A model generated the notes under the pieces. It was not told the origin of the DNA. It worked only from the letters and a program-made list of their open reading frames with translations, and did not search any database. 35,592 nt of DNA from a virus: IMG/VR virus record IMGVR_UViG_3300037587_000140, positions 1-35,592 of that record. The stretch is one strand, 5' to 3'. Below, in pieces: positions 8,038-16,097 of this stretch (positions are counted from its first letter, which is position 1; each line of letters begins with the position of its first letter). Both the position numbers and the translations under genes were made by a program.

Positions 8038-9262
8038 CTACCGAGTCGTAACAGGCGATACGTTCGAAACGATCGCCCGAAAGGTCTACGGGACCGAGTT
8101 AGCAGCTAACCAACTGTCCAAAGCTAACCCGGGGGTTTTGGAACCCTTAACGGCAGGGATCGAGGTTATCGTCCCGATCCTACCGGGTACGCCGGCAAAC
8201 CTGCCCGCCACAGCCCCGGCCAACGGCCCCGACGAGGTCGCTATTTCGATCGGAAACACGCGGTTCCGGTTCTGGGACAGTGTGACCATAACTCGATCAA
8301 TCGACCAACCCGACTCCGTAGAAATGGGCGCCCCCTTCGAACCTGAAACCCCGGGGTTTCGCGAGACGTTCCGCCCTTTCACATTTAAGCCCATGGATAT
8401 TACGGTCGGGGGCGCGCCCCTGTTCACCGGTACCGCCGTCTCCATAGTCCCCGTGCTTACCGATACTGAACGAACGGTATTCGTTGGGGCCTACGCCCTC
8501 CCGGGGGTCCTTAATGACTGCAACGCCCCCGCCAGTGCGTACCCCTTGGAGTTCAACGGACAGACCTTGGAAGCCATAGCCACAACGCTAGCCGCGCCGT
8601 TCGGGGTTGCGGTAGAGTTCCGGGCAAGCCCCGGGGCGCCCTTCGACCGCGTGGCTATCGAGCCGACCACGACCGTAGCCGCTTTCCTGGCTGATCTTGC
8701 TAAGCAAAGAAACCTGATTATGTCCAGTACCCCCCGGGGGGCCTTACTGTTTTGGCAGTCCGTCGCGCCCGGTTCGCCCGTCGCTCGGCTACAGCAGGGG
8801 TCCGCCCCGGTCGTTTCTGTCCTCCCCACGTTCAACGCCCAGGAATATTTTAGCCATGTAACGGGAGTGCAGCCCATCGCGGTAGGCCTACCCGGGGCGC
8901 AGTTTACCGTTAAAAATTCGCGCCTTTCCGGCGTGGTCCGCCCCGTGACTTTCAGCGTAAAAGACGCAGAAGGTGGCGACGTAAAAGCCGCGGTAGAGGC
9001 TAAAATCGGCCGCATGTTCGGCAACGCTGCGGCGTACTCCATCCCGGTGGTCGGGTGGCGGGATTTCTCCGGGGAGCTATGGGCCCCGAATACCACACTT
9101 ACCCTGTTGGCTCCGGGGGCCATGGTCTACAACGAATTCGAATTTATAATCCGCTCGGTAACGCTGCAGGCCGACGCCGAGAGCAAAACGGCAGTCCTCG
9201 ACCTGGTTATCCCTGGCGCATTTAGCGGAAAAGTTCCGGAGGTATTACCATGGGACGGGTAG
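8030..9262 (+). CDS. Baseplate hub protein with LysM domain, Mu gpP-like
   Basis: The preferred start is ATG 8030 (MSSYRVVTGDTFETIAR), because the residues from there form a clean LysM-like domain (about 1-48: YRVVTGDTFETIARKVYGT ... NPGVLEPLTAGIEVIVP). A TTG nine bases upstream is in the same frame. The remainder of the 410-residue protein has the character of gpP/gp44-type hub proteins, with repeated beta strands and a PVTFSVKDAEGGDVKAAVEA segment. LysM in this place is known from many Mu- and P2-like tails and may hold the hub to peptidoglycan or to the tape measure. It overlaps gpN-like and spike genes at both ends. Confidence 0.8.
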   Translation: MSSYRVVTGDTFETIARKVYGTELAANQLSKANPGVLEPLTAGIEVIVPILPGTPANLPATAPANGPDEVAISIGNTRFRFWDSVTITRSIDQPDSVEMGAPFEPETPGFRETFRPFTFKPMDITVGGAPLFTGTAVSIVPVLTDTERTVFVGAYALPGVLNDCNAPASAYPLEFNGQTLEAIATTLAAPFGVAVEFRASPGAPFDRVAIEPTTTVAAFLADLAKQRNLIMSSTPRGALLFWQSVAPGSPVARLQQGSAPVVSVLPTFNAQEYFSHVTGVQPIAVGLPGAQFTVKNSRLSGVVRPVTFSVKDAEGGDVKAAVEAKIGRMFGNAAAYSIPVVGWRDFSGELWAPNTTLTLLAPGAMVYNEFEFIIRSVTLQADAESKTAVLDLVIPGAFSGKVPEVLPWDG

Positions 9263-9822
9263 GCAAGCTGATATCGTTCGGCCGGGCACTCCGGGGGGAC
9301 GCTAAAACCTCGGACGTTAAAGTCGATCGGGGCGGGGCGGACAACCGGACCCCCCAACACTTTAGCGACGCAGGGGACGACTCTTTCCCCCTGCCGTCGG
9401 ACTATGTCGCCTTAGTCGACCAAGAAGGTACGGGGCGGGACTCGGCGGTCGGATACATCGACCCGAAGAACGAACAGAAAGCGACCGCCGGAGATAAACG
9501 GGTCTATGCGCGCGACCCTGCAACCGGCGCCCAAGTCGTCGAGGTGTGGCTAAAGAGTGACGGGTCCGCTACAACTGAGAACGCGAATGGCAGCAGCACG
9601 CTACGACCCGACGGTAGCCAAATAGGGCAGAATTCGCTAGGCTCTTATGAGTTGCGGGTTAACGGTGACTTCGTCGTAAATGGTGTTACTATTGCATCTG
9701 ACGGGGCCGTTACGATCCCCACCAGCCTAACCCTAGCGGGCAAGGAACTGGCCGGCCATGGTCACTCCCAAGCGAACGACAGCGGCGGCAATACCGAAGC
9801 GGACACCGGAGCCAACAACTAA
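9250..9822 (+). CDS. Baseplate spike protein, Mu gp45 / P2 gpV-like
   Basis: A 190-residue protein with an N-terminal OB-like region (RGGADNRTPQHFSDAGDDSF, PSDYVALVDQEG, VGYIDPKNEQK) and a C-terminal beta-helix of short repeats (GSYELRVNGDFVVNGVTIAS). The end has GHGH at 169-172, the HxH motif that binds an iron ion at the tip of phage membrane-piercing spikes. It would be the trimeric needle at the centre of the baseplate. It overlaps both neighbours (13 bp and 1 bp). Confidence 0.85.
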   Translation: MGRVGKLISFGRALRGDAKTSDVKVDRGGADNRTPQHFSDAGDDSFPLPSDYVALVDQEGTGRDSAVGYIDPKNEQKATAGDKRVYARDPATGAQVVEVWLKSDGSATTENANGSSTLRPDGSQIGQNSLGSYELRVNGDFVVNGVTIASDGAVTIPTSLTLAGKELAGHGHSQANDSGGNTEADTGANN

Positions 9823-10265
9823 TGGCACAACAGGGCGACGTTAAGCTATTCCAGACGGACGACGACGGCGAAATTACCGTTACTAATGGAGTCGTCGAAA
9901 TGTCTGGGGGCCTGGAAACGGCGGCCTACCTCTCACTGTTCGGGGGGAACGAGGACGACGACGGGAGCAATGACACCCCCTTGACCTGGTGGGGGAACCT
10001 GGACGAGATCGACCCGGCGCGTCAATACCGAAGCGAAACCCAAAATCTTTTACAGGCGCTAGAAGCGACCTCGGGTAACCTACAGCGGATAGAAGACGCC
10101 GCGGGCAGAGACCTCGCGTGGTTTCTGGACGTCCGCGCCGCCTCCTCCGTAACGGTTGTGGCGAGCATTCCCGGGATCAATCGGATAAAGTTAACCATTG
10201 AAATCGAGGCTAATGGAGAAGAGTCCAGCTTCGAATTCGTAGAGAATTGGAAGGCGGCCACATGA
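9822..10265 (+). CDS. Baseplate wedge protein, Mu gp46 / T4 gp25-like
   Basis: A 147-residue protein between the spike and baseplate J genes, where the GPW/gp25 wedge subunit is always found. It contains FQTDDDGEITVTNGVVEMSG, then ETAAYLSLFGGNEDDDG, WGN and a helical region RSETQNLLQALEATSGNLQR, ending with an IKLTIEIEANGEESSFEFVE strand pair. These are characteristic of the Mu gp46 branch. It is expected to start sheath assembly at the baseplate. The gene begins at the TAATG that ends the spike gene. Confidence 0.8.
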   Translation: MAQQGDVKLFQTDDDGEITVTNGVVEMSGGLETAAYLSLFGGNEDDDGSNDTPLTWWGNLDEIDPARQYRSETQNLLQALEATSGNLQRIEDAAGRDLAWFLDVRAASSVTVVASIPGINRIKLTIEIEANGEESSFEFVENWKAAT

Positions 10266-11464
10266 GTCTAATCACCCCCACGACCGCAGAAATTAACGCG
10301 AACATCATCGCGCAGCTTGAGGCGTCCCTTAACCAATCAATCCCCCTACTGCCTAAGTCGTTTATGCGGGTCCTGGCTAAGGCTTTGGCCGGGGTGTTTA
10401 TCCTGATTTACAAGTACGCCGGGTTCACTTTCCTGCAGATGTTCGTCCAATCCGCGTCCGACCAAGACACCGAAGTTAATGGCGTGACGATTAACCCCCT
10501 AAAGTTCTGGGGCCGACTTATCGGCGTGGGGGACCCGACTCCCGCAACTAACGCCGAGCTGTTAATCGACATTACCGTTACGAACCAAACCGGCTCCCTG
10601 CCCTCGGGTACCCAGCTCATTAACGCGGACAATGGCGTAACCTATATTACGATCGGGGCGGTACTGCTCAACGCCGCGACGGTCCAGGCGACCATTCGGG
10701 CCGTAGCGGACCAAGCGGGCGGCGGCGGAGCGGGCGTTATTGGCAACCTACAGCCGGCGGACGTCGTTTCCTTCGCTAACCCCCTGGCCAACGTCGACCG
10801 GAACGCCGTTGTGGGCTCCCAGACCGTTACGGGGGCGAACGAAGAGGCCACCGAAGTCTATCGGCAGCGGATCATAGACCGCTTTCAGAATCGCCCGCAG
10901 GGGGGCGCCTATGCGGATTATCGAATCTGGGGCGAAGAGGCCGCCGGGATCATCAACGTTTACCCCTACACGGGCGACCCGGGCGAAGTGGACGTCTATA
11001 GTGAAGCGACCGTCGCGTCCTCGGGTTCGCCGGACGGAATTCCGACCGTCGCCCAACTGCAAAGCGTCCTCGACCTGATTAACTTCGACTCGAACGGGCT
11101 CGCGTTCCGCAGAAACGCTAACGCCTTCGTAAATTCCCTGGCGATCACCCGGACGGGCTTCGACGTGACGGTCACGGGTATCGCGGGCGTCTCGGACTTG
11201 TCCCAGGTACAGGCCGACGTAACCACTGCCGTTACCGAATACTTCCTATCGGTCGAACCTTTTATCGCGGGGCTATCGGTACCTCCACGAACGGACCAGT
11301 TAACCCGGACGCGACTGTCCGCCATTGTTGAAGATATCGTAACGGCTGCCGAGGGGACGTTCACCTCCGCGGGCTTTAACCTCACAGGTATCGCGGGAAC
11401 TTTGTCCACATACACCCTGGGCGAAGGCGAGAAAGCGAAAGCGACCAACGTGGTATTCACTTAA
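10262..11464 (+). CDS. Baseplate J-like protein, Mu gp47
   Basis: ATG 10262 is chosen because GGAAGGCGG (10249-10257) gives it a good ribosome-binding site; a TTG at 10247 is in the same frame but would lie inside that site. The 400-residue protein has the gpJ/gp47 pattern: MSLITPTTAEINANIIAQLE, a hydrophobic early helix, FLQMFVQSASDQDTEVNGV, VTNQTGSLPSGTQLINADNG, and YRQRIIDRFQNRPQGGAYAD followed by GEVDVYSE. It forms the wedge arms of the baseplate. It overlaps the wedge gene by 4 bp. Confidence 0.85.
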   Translation: MSLITPTTAEINANIIAQLEASLNQSIPLLPKSFMRVLAKALAGVFILIYKYAGFTFLQMFVQSASDQDTEVNGVTINPLKFWGRLIGVGDPTPATNAELLIDITVTNQTGSLPSGTQLINADNGVTYITIGAVLLNAATVQATIRAVADQAGGGGAGVIGNLQPADVVSFANPLANVDRNAVVGSQTVTGANEEATEVYRQRIIDRFQNRPQGGAYADYRIWGEEAAGIINVYPYTGDPGEVDVYSEATVASSGSPDGIPTVAQLQSVLDLINFDSNGLAFRRNANAFVNSLAITRTGFDVTVTGIAGVSDLSQVQADVTTAVTEYFLSVEPFIAGLSVPPRTDQLTRTRLSAIVEDIVTAAEGTFTSAGFNLTGIAGTLSTYTLGEGEKAKATNVVFT

Positions 11465-12285
11465 TGAACTGGCTAGGCGTCTTTAAACACCTATTACCGA
11501 ACGCTCGGGCGTGGCGGATAACGGTAGAAAAGCAGCTCCGGCAGTTTTTCCAGGGCCTTACGGGGATCGGAGAGGACGCCAAAGCGTTTATAGACGACGT
11601 TTATAGTGACCTGGACCCGCAACTTACCCGGGAGCTATCCACCTGGGAGGGTCAGTTCGCTTTAAGGGACACGGGGCTAACCACTCAGCAACGCCGGGAC
11701 CGCTTGGACGCCACATGGAAGGCGCAAGGGGGACAATCCCCTCGATACATTCAGGACACGCTGCAGGCCGCCGGGTTCGACGTCTACGTCCATGAGTGGT
11801 GGGTCCCGTCGGTAGAACACCCGACAGGCGGATCGGTTGGAGGGGACGTTACTCCGGTCGCCCGTAACCCGTTCGACTTCCTCGACGACGGAACGGGAGG
11901 CCTCCCGTTCTTAATGATGGACGGCACGGCGGACGCTCAGGACGGCGACGCGGATAGTCAGGACGGGGCAACAGCTACACCTGTGGGTTATCCGCTCGTA
12001 AATAAGATATCTATTTCGACTACAACGGTAATCGGGGAAGGTTCGGCAGAAATGCAGGATGGGGGGGCCTCCGCACAGGACGGCGGGCTCTTGACGGTTT
12101 TTAGTCTGAAGCAATATGTAATGCCCACCGACCCAACCAAGTACCCGTTTTTCCTATATATAGGGGGGCAAACCTTCCCCGATCAAGCGAACGTGCAGGG
12201 TTCCCGGCGTGATGAGTTCGAGGACCTTTGTCTAAAAATCTGCCCTACCGAGCAATGGTTGGGTATAATTGTTAATTATAGCTAA
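11464..12285 (+). CDS. Baseplate protein, Mu gp48 / YmfQ-like (DUF2313)
   Basis: A 273-residue protein placed after gp47, as gp48 is in Mu. The N-terminal half has the family look (FKHLLPNARAWRI, RQFFQGLTGIGEDAKAFID, DLDPQLTRELSTWEGQF, LTTQQRRDRLDATWKAQGGQ, then YIQDTLQAAGFDVYVHEWW). The middle has an insert with four DGxA/QDG repeats (about residues 157-205) that is probably a surface loop. It links the baseplate to the tail fibres. It starts at a TAATG overlap. Confidence 0.8.
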   Translation: MNWLGVFKHLLPNARAWRITVEKQLRQFFQGLTGIGEDAKAFIDDVYSDLDPQLTRELSTWEGQFALRDTGLTTQQRRDRLDATWKAQGGQSPRYIQDTLQAAGFDVYVHEWWVPSVEHPTGGSVGGDVTPVARNPFDFLDDGTGGLPFLMMDGTADAQDGDADSQDGATATPVGYPLVNKISISTTTVIGEGSAEMQDGGASAQDGGLLTVFSLKQYVMPTDPTKYPFFLYIGGQTFPDQANVQGSRRDEFEDLCLKICPTEQWLGIIVNYS

Positions 12286-12299
12286 AAGGAGCCGCCCCC

Positions 12300-13550
12300 A
12301 TGGCAATCAATCCGAGCACTAACGCCACAATGGCGGGACGCATTACCGCCGCCGACGCGAACTACCCGTTTGCCAGCGCTAAAGACGAGACCGCGCCCGG
12401 AGCGGGGGACGGCACTCCCTATTTTATAGCCCGTGCGAATGATGTCTTTGGACTACAGCAGGCGCTGCTTAACGCAGCGAGCATTACCCCGAGCGGTAAC
12501 GCCGACACCGTGGTCGTGTCTGAGTATATGCAGGCGATCGTAGAGGTAGCCAGCGGCCGCGCCGACAATTACGACGAGTCAGGGATCGCCGACGCCTACG
12601 TGCTAGACGTCCGGGCTAAACAACACGGCCCCCGGAGTCTTTTCGATGGGCTGCGGATCCGCTTCACCCCAGGCAACAACAACACTGGCGCCTCGACGGT
12701 CAACCCCAACGGGCTAGGGGTTACGCAGCTCCGCGACGAGAACGATGTGGCTTTAACTGGCGGCGAACTCGTTACAACCAAACGGGCCGCGGCGGTCTAC
12801 TCTTCCGTAACGGGCCGGTTCGGCTTGGTGGTCAACAGCTCACAATTTCTACGGAATGACCAGAGCGGGGTTCTAACTGGGGACCTGGACGTAACCGGTA
12901 ATTTCTCGTCGCGCGGCATAGATGATAATGCTACGGGCGAGAGGGTACAGATAGAGGATGCAGCAATACTTTTCGGGGATGGTGGAACCCCTGGTGAGAT
13001 TTATAGTATAGCTCTTAGAGCTGTAACATCAGGGGAGTTGCAGCTAATTGGAGGCAGCAGCCCCGGAACCAGCAGCAACATAAGCCTGTTTGGCGGAACC
13101 CACGCTACTCTGGCAAATGATATTAAACTGTCTAGTAGTGCGGCCTTACAACTACACTATGACGACTCAGCTTCCTTATGGGACTTCCAAGCTAATGATG
13201 TAATAGCGCAGAATCTATTAACTGAGAAGTTCACTTCTGCACAGCAGACTATTACTTCGGCAGGAGCATTAGTTCTCGCCCATGGTCTGGGCGTCGTGCC
13301 TAAGCTGATTCAATTGACCCTCGTCAACCAAACGGCAGAAGCCGGATATACTGCCGGGGAAGTTATCACGACAGATTTTAACTCCGCTTCAGCTACTTTC
13401 CGCATCAATACCGCCAAACTAGACGCTACCAACATTAATTTTCGTTTTACAGTTACTGCCAACTGTTTTGTTGCTGCCAATGCAACAACAGGGGTTGATA
13501 CCTTACTCACAAACGCCAATTGGAAATTAGTTATAGGAGCCTTTGCATGA
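12300..13550 (+). CDS. Tail fibre protein
   Basis: A 416-residue protein after the baseplate genes, with AAAAGGAG at 12284-12291 in front of it. The N-terminal ~185 residues (with INPSTNATMAGRITAADANY, LFDGLRIRFTPGNNNTG, STVNPNGLG) are the conserved attachment part of many tail fibres. Then comes a fibre-like repeat region (QSGVLTGDLDVTGNFSS; ISLFGGTHATLANDIKLSSS) and a C-terminal domain of ~100 residues containing VLAHGLGVVPKLIQLTL. The DNA becomes clearly more AT-rich from about 12980, which suggests exchange of the receptor-binding part between phages. It determines host range by inference. Confidence 0.8.
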   Translation: MAINPSTNATMAGRITAADANYPFASAKDETAPGAGDGTPYFIARANDVFGLQQALLNAASITPSGNADTVVVSEYMQAIVEVASGRADNYDESGIADAYVLDVRAKQHGPRSLFDGLRIRFTPGNNNTGASTVNPNGLGVTQLRDENDVALTGGELVTTKRAAAVYSSVTGRFGLVVNSSQFLRNDQSGVLTGDLDVTGNFSSRGIDDNATGERVQIEDAAILFGDGGTPGEIYSIALRAVTSGELQLIGGSSPGTSSNISLFGGTHATLANDIKLSSSAALQLHYDDSASLWDFQANDVIAQNLLTEKFTSAQQTITSAGALVLAHGLGVVPKLIQLTLVNQTAEAGYTAGEVITTDFNSASATFRINTAKLDATNINFRFTVTANCFVAANATTGVDTLLTNANWKLVIGAFA

Positions 13551-14206
13551 TCACTAAATATTATGTAGATATTACGGGAGTCTATTTAGGGGCTTTTGTC
13601 GATGAGGGGGTTGAACCCCCCACCGGTGCCATTGAAGTTTCTTCCGCCCCGCCACATCCCCGCGATAGATGGGACGCGGTTAATAAACTATGGATCGACA
13701 TGTCCCCCGCTCATCATGTCGATTCGGCGGGTATCTATCTCGGGAAGTGCCCACGTTCAGAACTCCCGATAGATTCCACTGAAGTCCCGCGTGCGCCAAG
13801 TAATCCAGTCTATTTATGGGGTGGAAGTGGCGAATATTTAGCACCGACTACCAGATTTTATGTCGATGCTAACGGTAACTTCTTAGGGGGTTTCGCTGGC
13901 TCAGAACCGCCCGCCGATGCCGTCGAAGTCAATGGGGCCCCAGAAGATGGTCGAGACAAGTGGAAGGGTAGCGTTTGGGAAACCCCTCTTCCGGTAGCGC
14001 AGCAGCGCGCTATTGAGAGGGCCGATCACATGTATACCCGCAGCGATTTGTATGCGAGCCCTATTCGCTACGCCGCGCTTAGTGTCCCCCAACAGGTGGA
14101 GTTAGACCAGTATCGCGCGGACCTGGTCGGGGTTCCTTCGGATACTCTCTTTCAAACCGACCCGGCGGCTATCACGATGCCAACCGCACCCGCGTGGATG
14201 GTATAA
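13547..14206 (+). CDS. Tail fibre assembly protein with triple repeat
   Basis: The start is ATG 13547, overlapping the fibre stop (ATGA) with TAGGAG at 13534-13539. The 219-residue protein begins with three repeats of about 45-50 residues: YYVDITGVYLGAF, HHVDSAGIYLGKC and FYVDANGNFLGGF, each followed by an E-V-P-AP turn and a Trp. The C-terminal ~50 residues (LSVPQQVELDQYRADLVGVP, then a Pro/Trp ending PTAPAW) fit the Caudo_TAP family of fibre assembly chaperones. The repeats may bind the fibre tip or be carried on it. The gene is AT-richer at its 5' end, like the 3' end of the fibre gene. Confidence 0.75.
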   Translation: MITKYYVDITGVYLGAFVDEGVEPPTGAIEVSSAPPHPRDRWDAVNKLWIDMSPAHHVDSAGIYLGKCPRSELPIDSTEVPRAPSNPVYLWGGSGEYLAPTTRFYVDANGNFLGGFAGSEPPADAVEVNGAPEDGRDKWKGSVWETPLPVAQQRAIERADHMYTRSDLYASPIRYAALSVPQQVELDQYRADLVGVPSDTLFQTDPAAITMPTAPAWMV

Positions 14207-14208
14207 CG

Positions 14209-14625
14209 GTGGCCGCCCGACACGCACTTTCCCGTCGCTCCAAAGCGAACCTCGTCGGCGTACATGCTGATCTGGTCCGGTTGGCTCCCCGAGCTCTTGA
14301 ACTCTCCCCCTACGACTTCGGGATAGCCTCAACGTCAGTCCGTGGGCTGGCCCAACAGCTCGAACTTATCGCGGCGGGGCGATCGAAAACGAAGAACTCC
14401 CGACACGTTCCGGAAAATAATGAATGTGGCGTTTCGTGCGCGGTGGACGTCGTGATTTATGACGGGGCCGGGGTCGTAACCTGGGAAATCGGGTATTTCC
14501 GAAAGGTCGCCCAGGCCTGGATAACCGCAGCGATTGAACAGGGCGTCCAAATAGAGCCCGGGTGCCTGTGGAAATCCTTTATCGACGGGCCGCATATTCA
14601 GTTAAGCCGGAGGTCCCACCCATGA
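14209..14625 (+). CDS. Endolysin, M15 family peptidase
   Basis: A 138-residue protein when started at GTG 14209 (GGATGG at 14197-14202 precedes it); GTG 14194 is an alternative that adds five residues. It matches the small M15 L-Ala-D-Glu/D-Ala-D-Ala peptidase endolysins: LSRRSKANLVGVHADL, a GLAQQLELIAAGRSKT helix, then the zinc site made by H66 (NSRH), D80 (CAVD) and H129 (DGPHIQL), and the WKSF segment before it. It should cut peptide cross-links in the cell wall. There is no signal peptide, so it needs the holin. The 3' end overlaps the holin gene. Confidence 0.85.
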   Translation: MAARHALSRRSKANLVGVHADLVRLAPRALELSPYDFGIASTSVRGLAQQLELIAAGRSKTKNSRHVPENNECGVSCAVDVVIYDGAGVVTWEIGYFRKVAQAWITAAIEQGVQIEPGCLWKSFIDGPHIQLSRRSHP

Positions 14626-15194
14626 ACCTACTTAACATTGCTAAAAAAGTCGGGTTGGGCCTGATCCGCGACGCGATACCCGGAGGAGGTTTGCTTCTGG
14701 CTGCGGTTAACGAATTTCTGCCGGACGATAAGAAACTCCCCGCCAGTGTGACGGGCGACCAGGTCCTTAGTGTGGTCGAGTCCCTACCGCCAGAACAGCG
14801 CGCGCCCCTGCTCGAAAAAGAGTTCGACGTCGAGATTACCCAGATTAAAGAGGGTAACGAAACGCTGCGGGTAATGCTGCAGGCGGACGCCGCGAGTACC
14901 CACACGACCCGGCCCTATATCGCTAAACACTCATTCCACGTTGTCGCCCTGGTCGCCGTTGTGGCTATAGCGCTGTGGGGCTACGGCATAACCACGAAGC
15001 AAGCGGAATTAGTTAAGGCTGTTACCGACGGCTGGCCGTTCGTAGCTGCAGTTATCGCCCCGTTTGTTCTGTTCTTACGGTCCTACTTTGGCATTTTGCA
15101 GCAGGAACACCGCCAGCGACTTAACGGCGGCGCCGAACAGTCGACCCCGTCCGGTCTCGGTGGTATCCTATCTGCAGTACTGGGACGGAGATAA
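14622..15194 (+). CDS. Holin, 3TM-type
   Basis: ATG 14622 follows GGAGG at 14609-14613 and gives 190 residues. The N-terminus (GLIRDAIPGGGLLLAAVNEF) is a hydrophobic/amphipathic segment, the middle is charged, and two clear membrane helices lie at about residues 103-122 (VVALVAVVAIALWGYGI) and 136-155 (PFVAAVIAPFVLFLRSYFG). This is the layout of the GTA-type three-helix holin family (Holin_3TMs). It lies directly after the endolysin. A basic, Gly-rich tail is cytoplasmic. Confidence in membrane location is high, in holin function moderate. Confidence 0.75.
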   Translation: MNLLNIAKKVGLGLIRDAIPGGGLLLAAVNEFLPDDKKLPASVTGDQVLSVVESLPPEQRAPLLEKEFDVEITQIKEGNETLRVMLQADAASTHTTRPYIAKHSFHVVALVAVVAIALWGYGITTKQAELVKAVTDGWPFVAAVIAPFVLFLRSYFGILQQEHRQRLNGGAEQSTPSGLGGILSAVLGRR

Positions 15195-15199
15195 CCACA

Positions 15200-15313
15200 A
15201 TGCGCGACGCAATTAAGACGACACCGAAGCCGAAAGCTACGCCCCAGGCGGTAGGCGGCCGGGGTAAGCAACGCAAGAGACCTAAACAGCAGGCAGCCGT
15301 ACCGGTGAAATAA
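15200..15313 (+). CDS. Small basic protein, unknown
   Basis: A 37-residue reading frame with GGAG at 15186-15189, eleven bases before the ATG, and a TAATG overlap with the next gene. It encodes a Lys/Arg/Pro-rich chain (starting MRDAIKTTPKPKAT and containing GKQRKRPKQQ). The spacing and coupling to both neighbours support it as a gene. Nothing in it identifies a function; the basic, disordered composition suggests binding to DNA or to phospholipid. Confidence 0.55.
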   Translation: MRDAIKTTPKPKATPQAVGGRGKQRKRPKQQAAVPVK

Positions 15314-15783
15314 TGTTACTTTCCGCGCTTCTGGGCGGCCTCGTTGCCGCCGCTATATTCCAGCCGACCGCTACGCGACTATTCGCCGCGGTCGTTTTTG
15401 TATCTGTAGCCTGGGCGCACGAGATAGCATTCGCCCACCTTACCGGACTTCCGTACTACCTCAGCGCGGGCGGCGGGGCGCTATTGATTATCGTAGCGCT
15501 CAAACGCCTGGCCCACCCGACGCCGACCGTGTTCGCCCTCGTCCGTATCTGTTTAGCCTCACTCGTGTTAAATTTCGCAGGGTGGATTATGTGGCGGGCC
15601 TACCTTCCACCCGAACCCTATAACGCCGCGATGTTTTGTGTATTTAGTTGGGCGTTAGTAATCTTACTTTCCAGGGATAAACAAGATGCTTCCGGAGGAC
15701 GTCTTACAATGGATTTATGGCGCGCTGGGTTTCGCCGCTATGCTTATCCAAGGGTTCAATTACTACCGCGGGATGGTGCTTAA
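15313..15783 (+). CDS. Multi-pass membrane protein of the lysis region
   Basis: A 156-residue protein with four to five hydrophobic segments: about residues 3-17, 22-41, 50-64, 74-95 and 103-121. It begins at a TAATG overlap and ends two bases before the next gene start at 15786. The last ~33 residues (RDKQDASGGRLTMDLWRAGF and an Arg-rich end) are read over another open frame starting at 15686 and look less protein-like. It may be an antiholin or accessory holin; no specific family recognised. Confidence 0.65.
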   Translation: MLLSALLGGLVAAAIFQPTATRLFAAVVFVSVAWAHEIAFAHLTGLPYYLSAGGGALLIIVALKRLAHPTPTVFALVRICLASLVLNFAGWIMWRAYLPPEPYNAAMFCVFSWALVILLSRDKQDASGGRLTMDLWRAGFRRYAYPRVQLLPRDGA

Positions 15784-15964
15784 GCATGAACGTAAACAGC
15801 TTAGCGAACGATGTAAAAGTGGCCGCTACGGTAGCTATGGGGGCGATGGGGACGGGGTTATCGATGTTCCTTGCCCTAATCCCGACCGACATAGGGAAGC
15901 TCGCGTCGCTTGTCGCGATTGTTCTTACCGCGGTCCTGATTCGGAACCACTTACGAAACGGTAA
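15686..15964 (+). CDS. Overlapping small membrane protein (nested in two lysis genes)
   Basis: A 92-residue frame that overlaps the end of the gene before by 98 bp and the start of the gene after by 179 bp. The first ~45 residues look genuine: LPEDVLQWIYGALGFAAMLI is a membrane helix followed by a charged helix (KHERKQLSER). The C-terminal half, over the next gene, has a CPNPDRHREARVACRDC cluster. Nested lysis genes are known (Rz/Rz1), and a membrane protein here fits. It could also be a chance frame in its second half. It is not a lipoprotein, so a classical Rz1 is excluded. Confidence 0.5.
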   Translation: MLPEDVLQWIYGALGFAAMLIQGFNYYRGMVLKHERKQLSERCKSGRYGSYGGDGDGVIDVPCPNPDRHREARVACRDCSYRGPDSEPLTKR

Positions 15965-16097
15965 AAAATTGGACCTGGAAAACCGGAAGTTACTAATAGA
16001 AGTTATGCAGCTCGAAGCCAAAGAAGTAGAACGGAAGGCCTTAGTAGCAGACCGTAAGGAGCACGGGTTACCGGTACGCCGCAGCGACGAACCTTAA
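15786..16097 (+). CDS. Two-helix membrane protein, holin- or spanin-like
   Basis: ATG 15786 lies two bases after the previous stop. The 103-residue product starts MNVNSLANDVKVAA, has two hydrophobic segments (about residues 13-31, VAATVAMGAMGTGLSMFLAL, and 38-53, LASLVAIVLTAVLI), then a charged helix of ~45 residues rich in Lys, Glu and Arg. This is the shape of class II holins; the long charged helix could also be the coiled coil of an inner-membrane spanin. The stop TAA (16095-16097) overlaps the stop of the convergent gene on the other strand. Confidence 0.65.
   Translation: MNVNSLANDVKVAATVAMGAMGTGLSMFLALIPTDIGKLASLVAIVLTAVLIRNHLRNGKKLDLENRKLLIEVMQLEAKEVERKALVADRKEHGLPVRRSDEP

Noticed and set aside
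13605-13621. GGGGG-TTGAA-CCCCC hairpin as a terminator
   Set aside because: It lies inside the fibre assembly gene and has no T-run after it.
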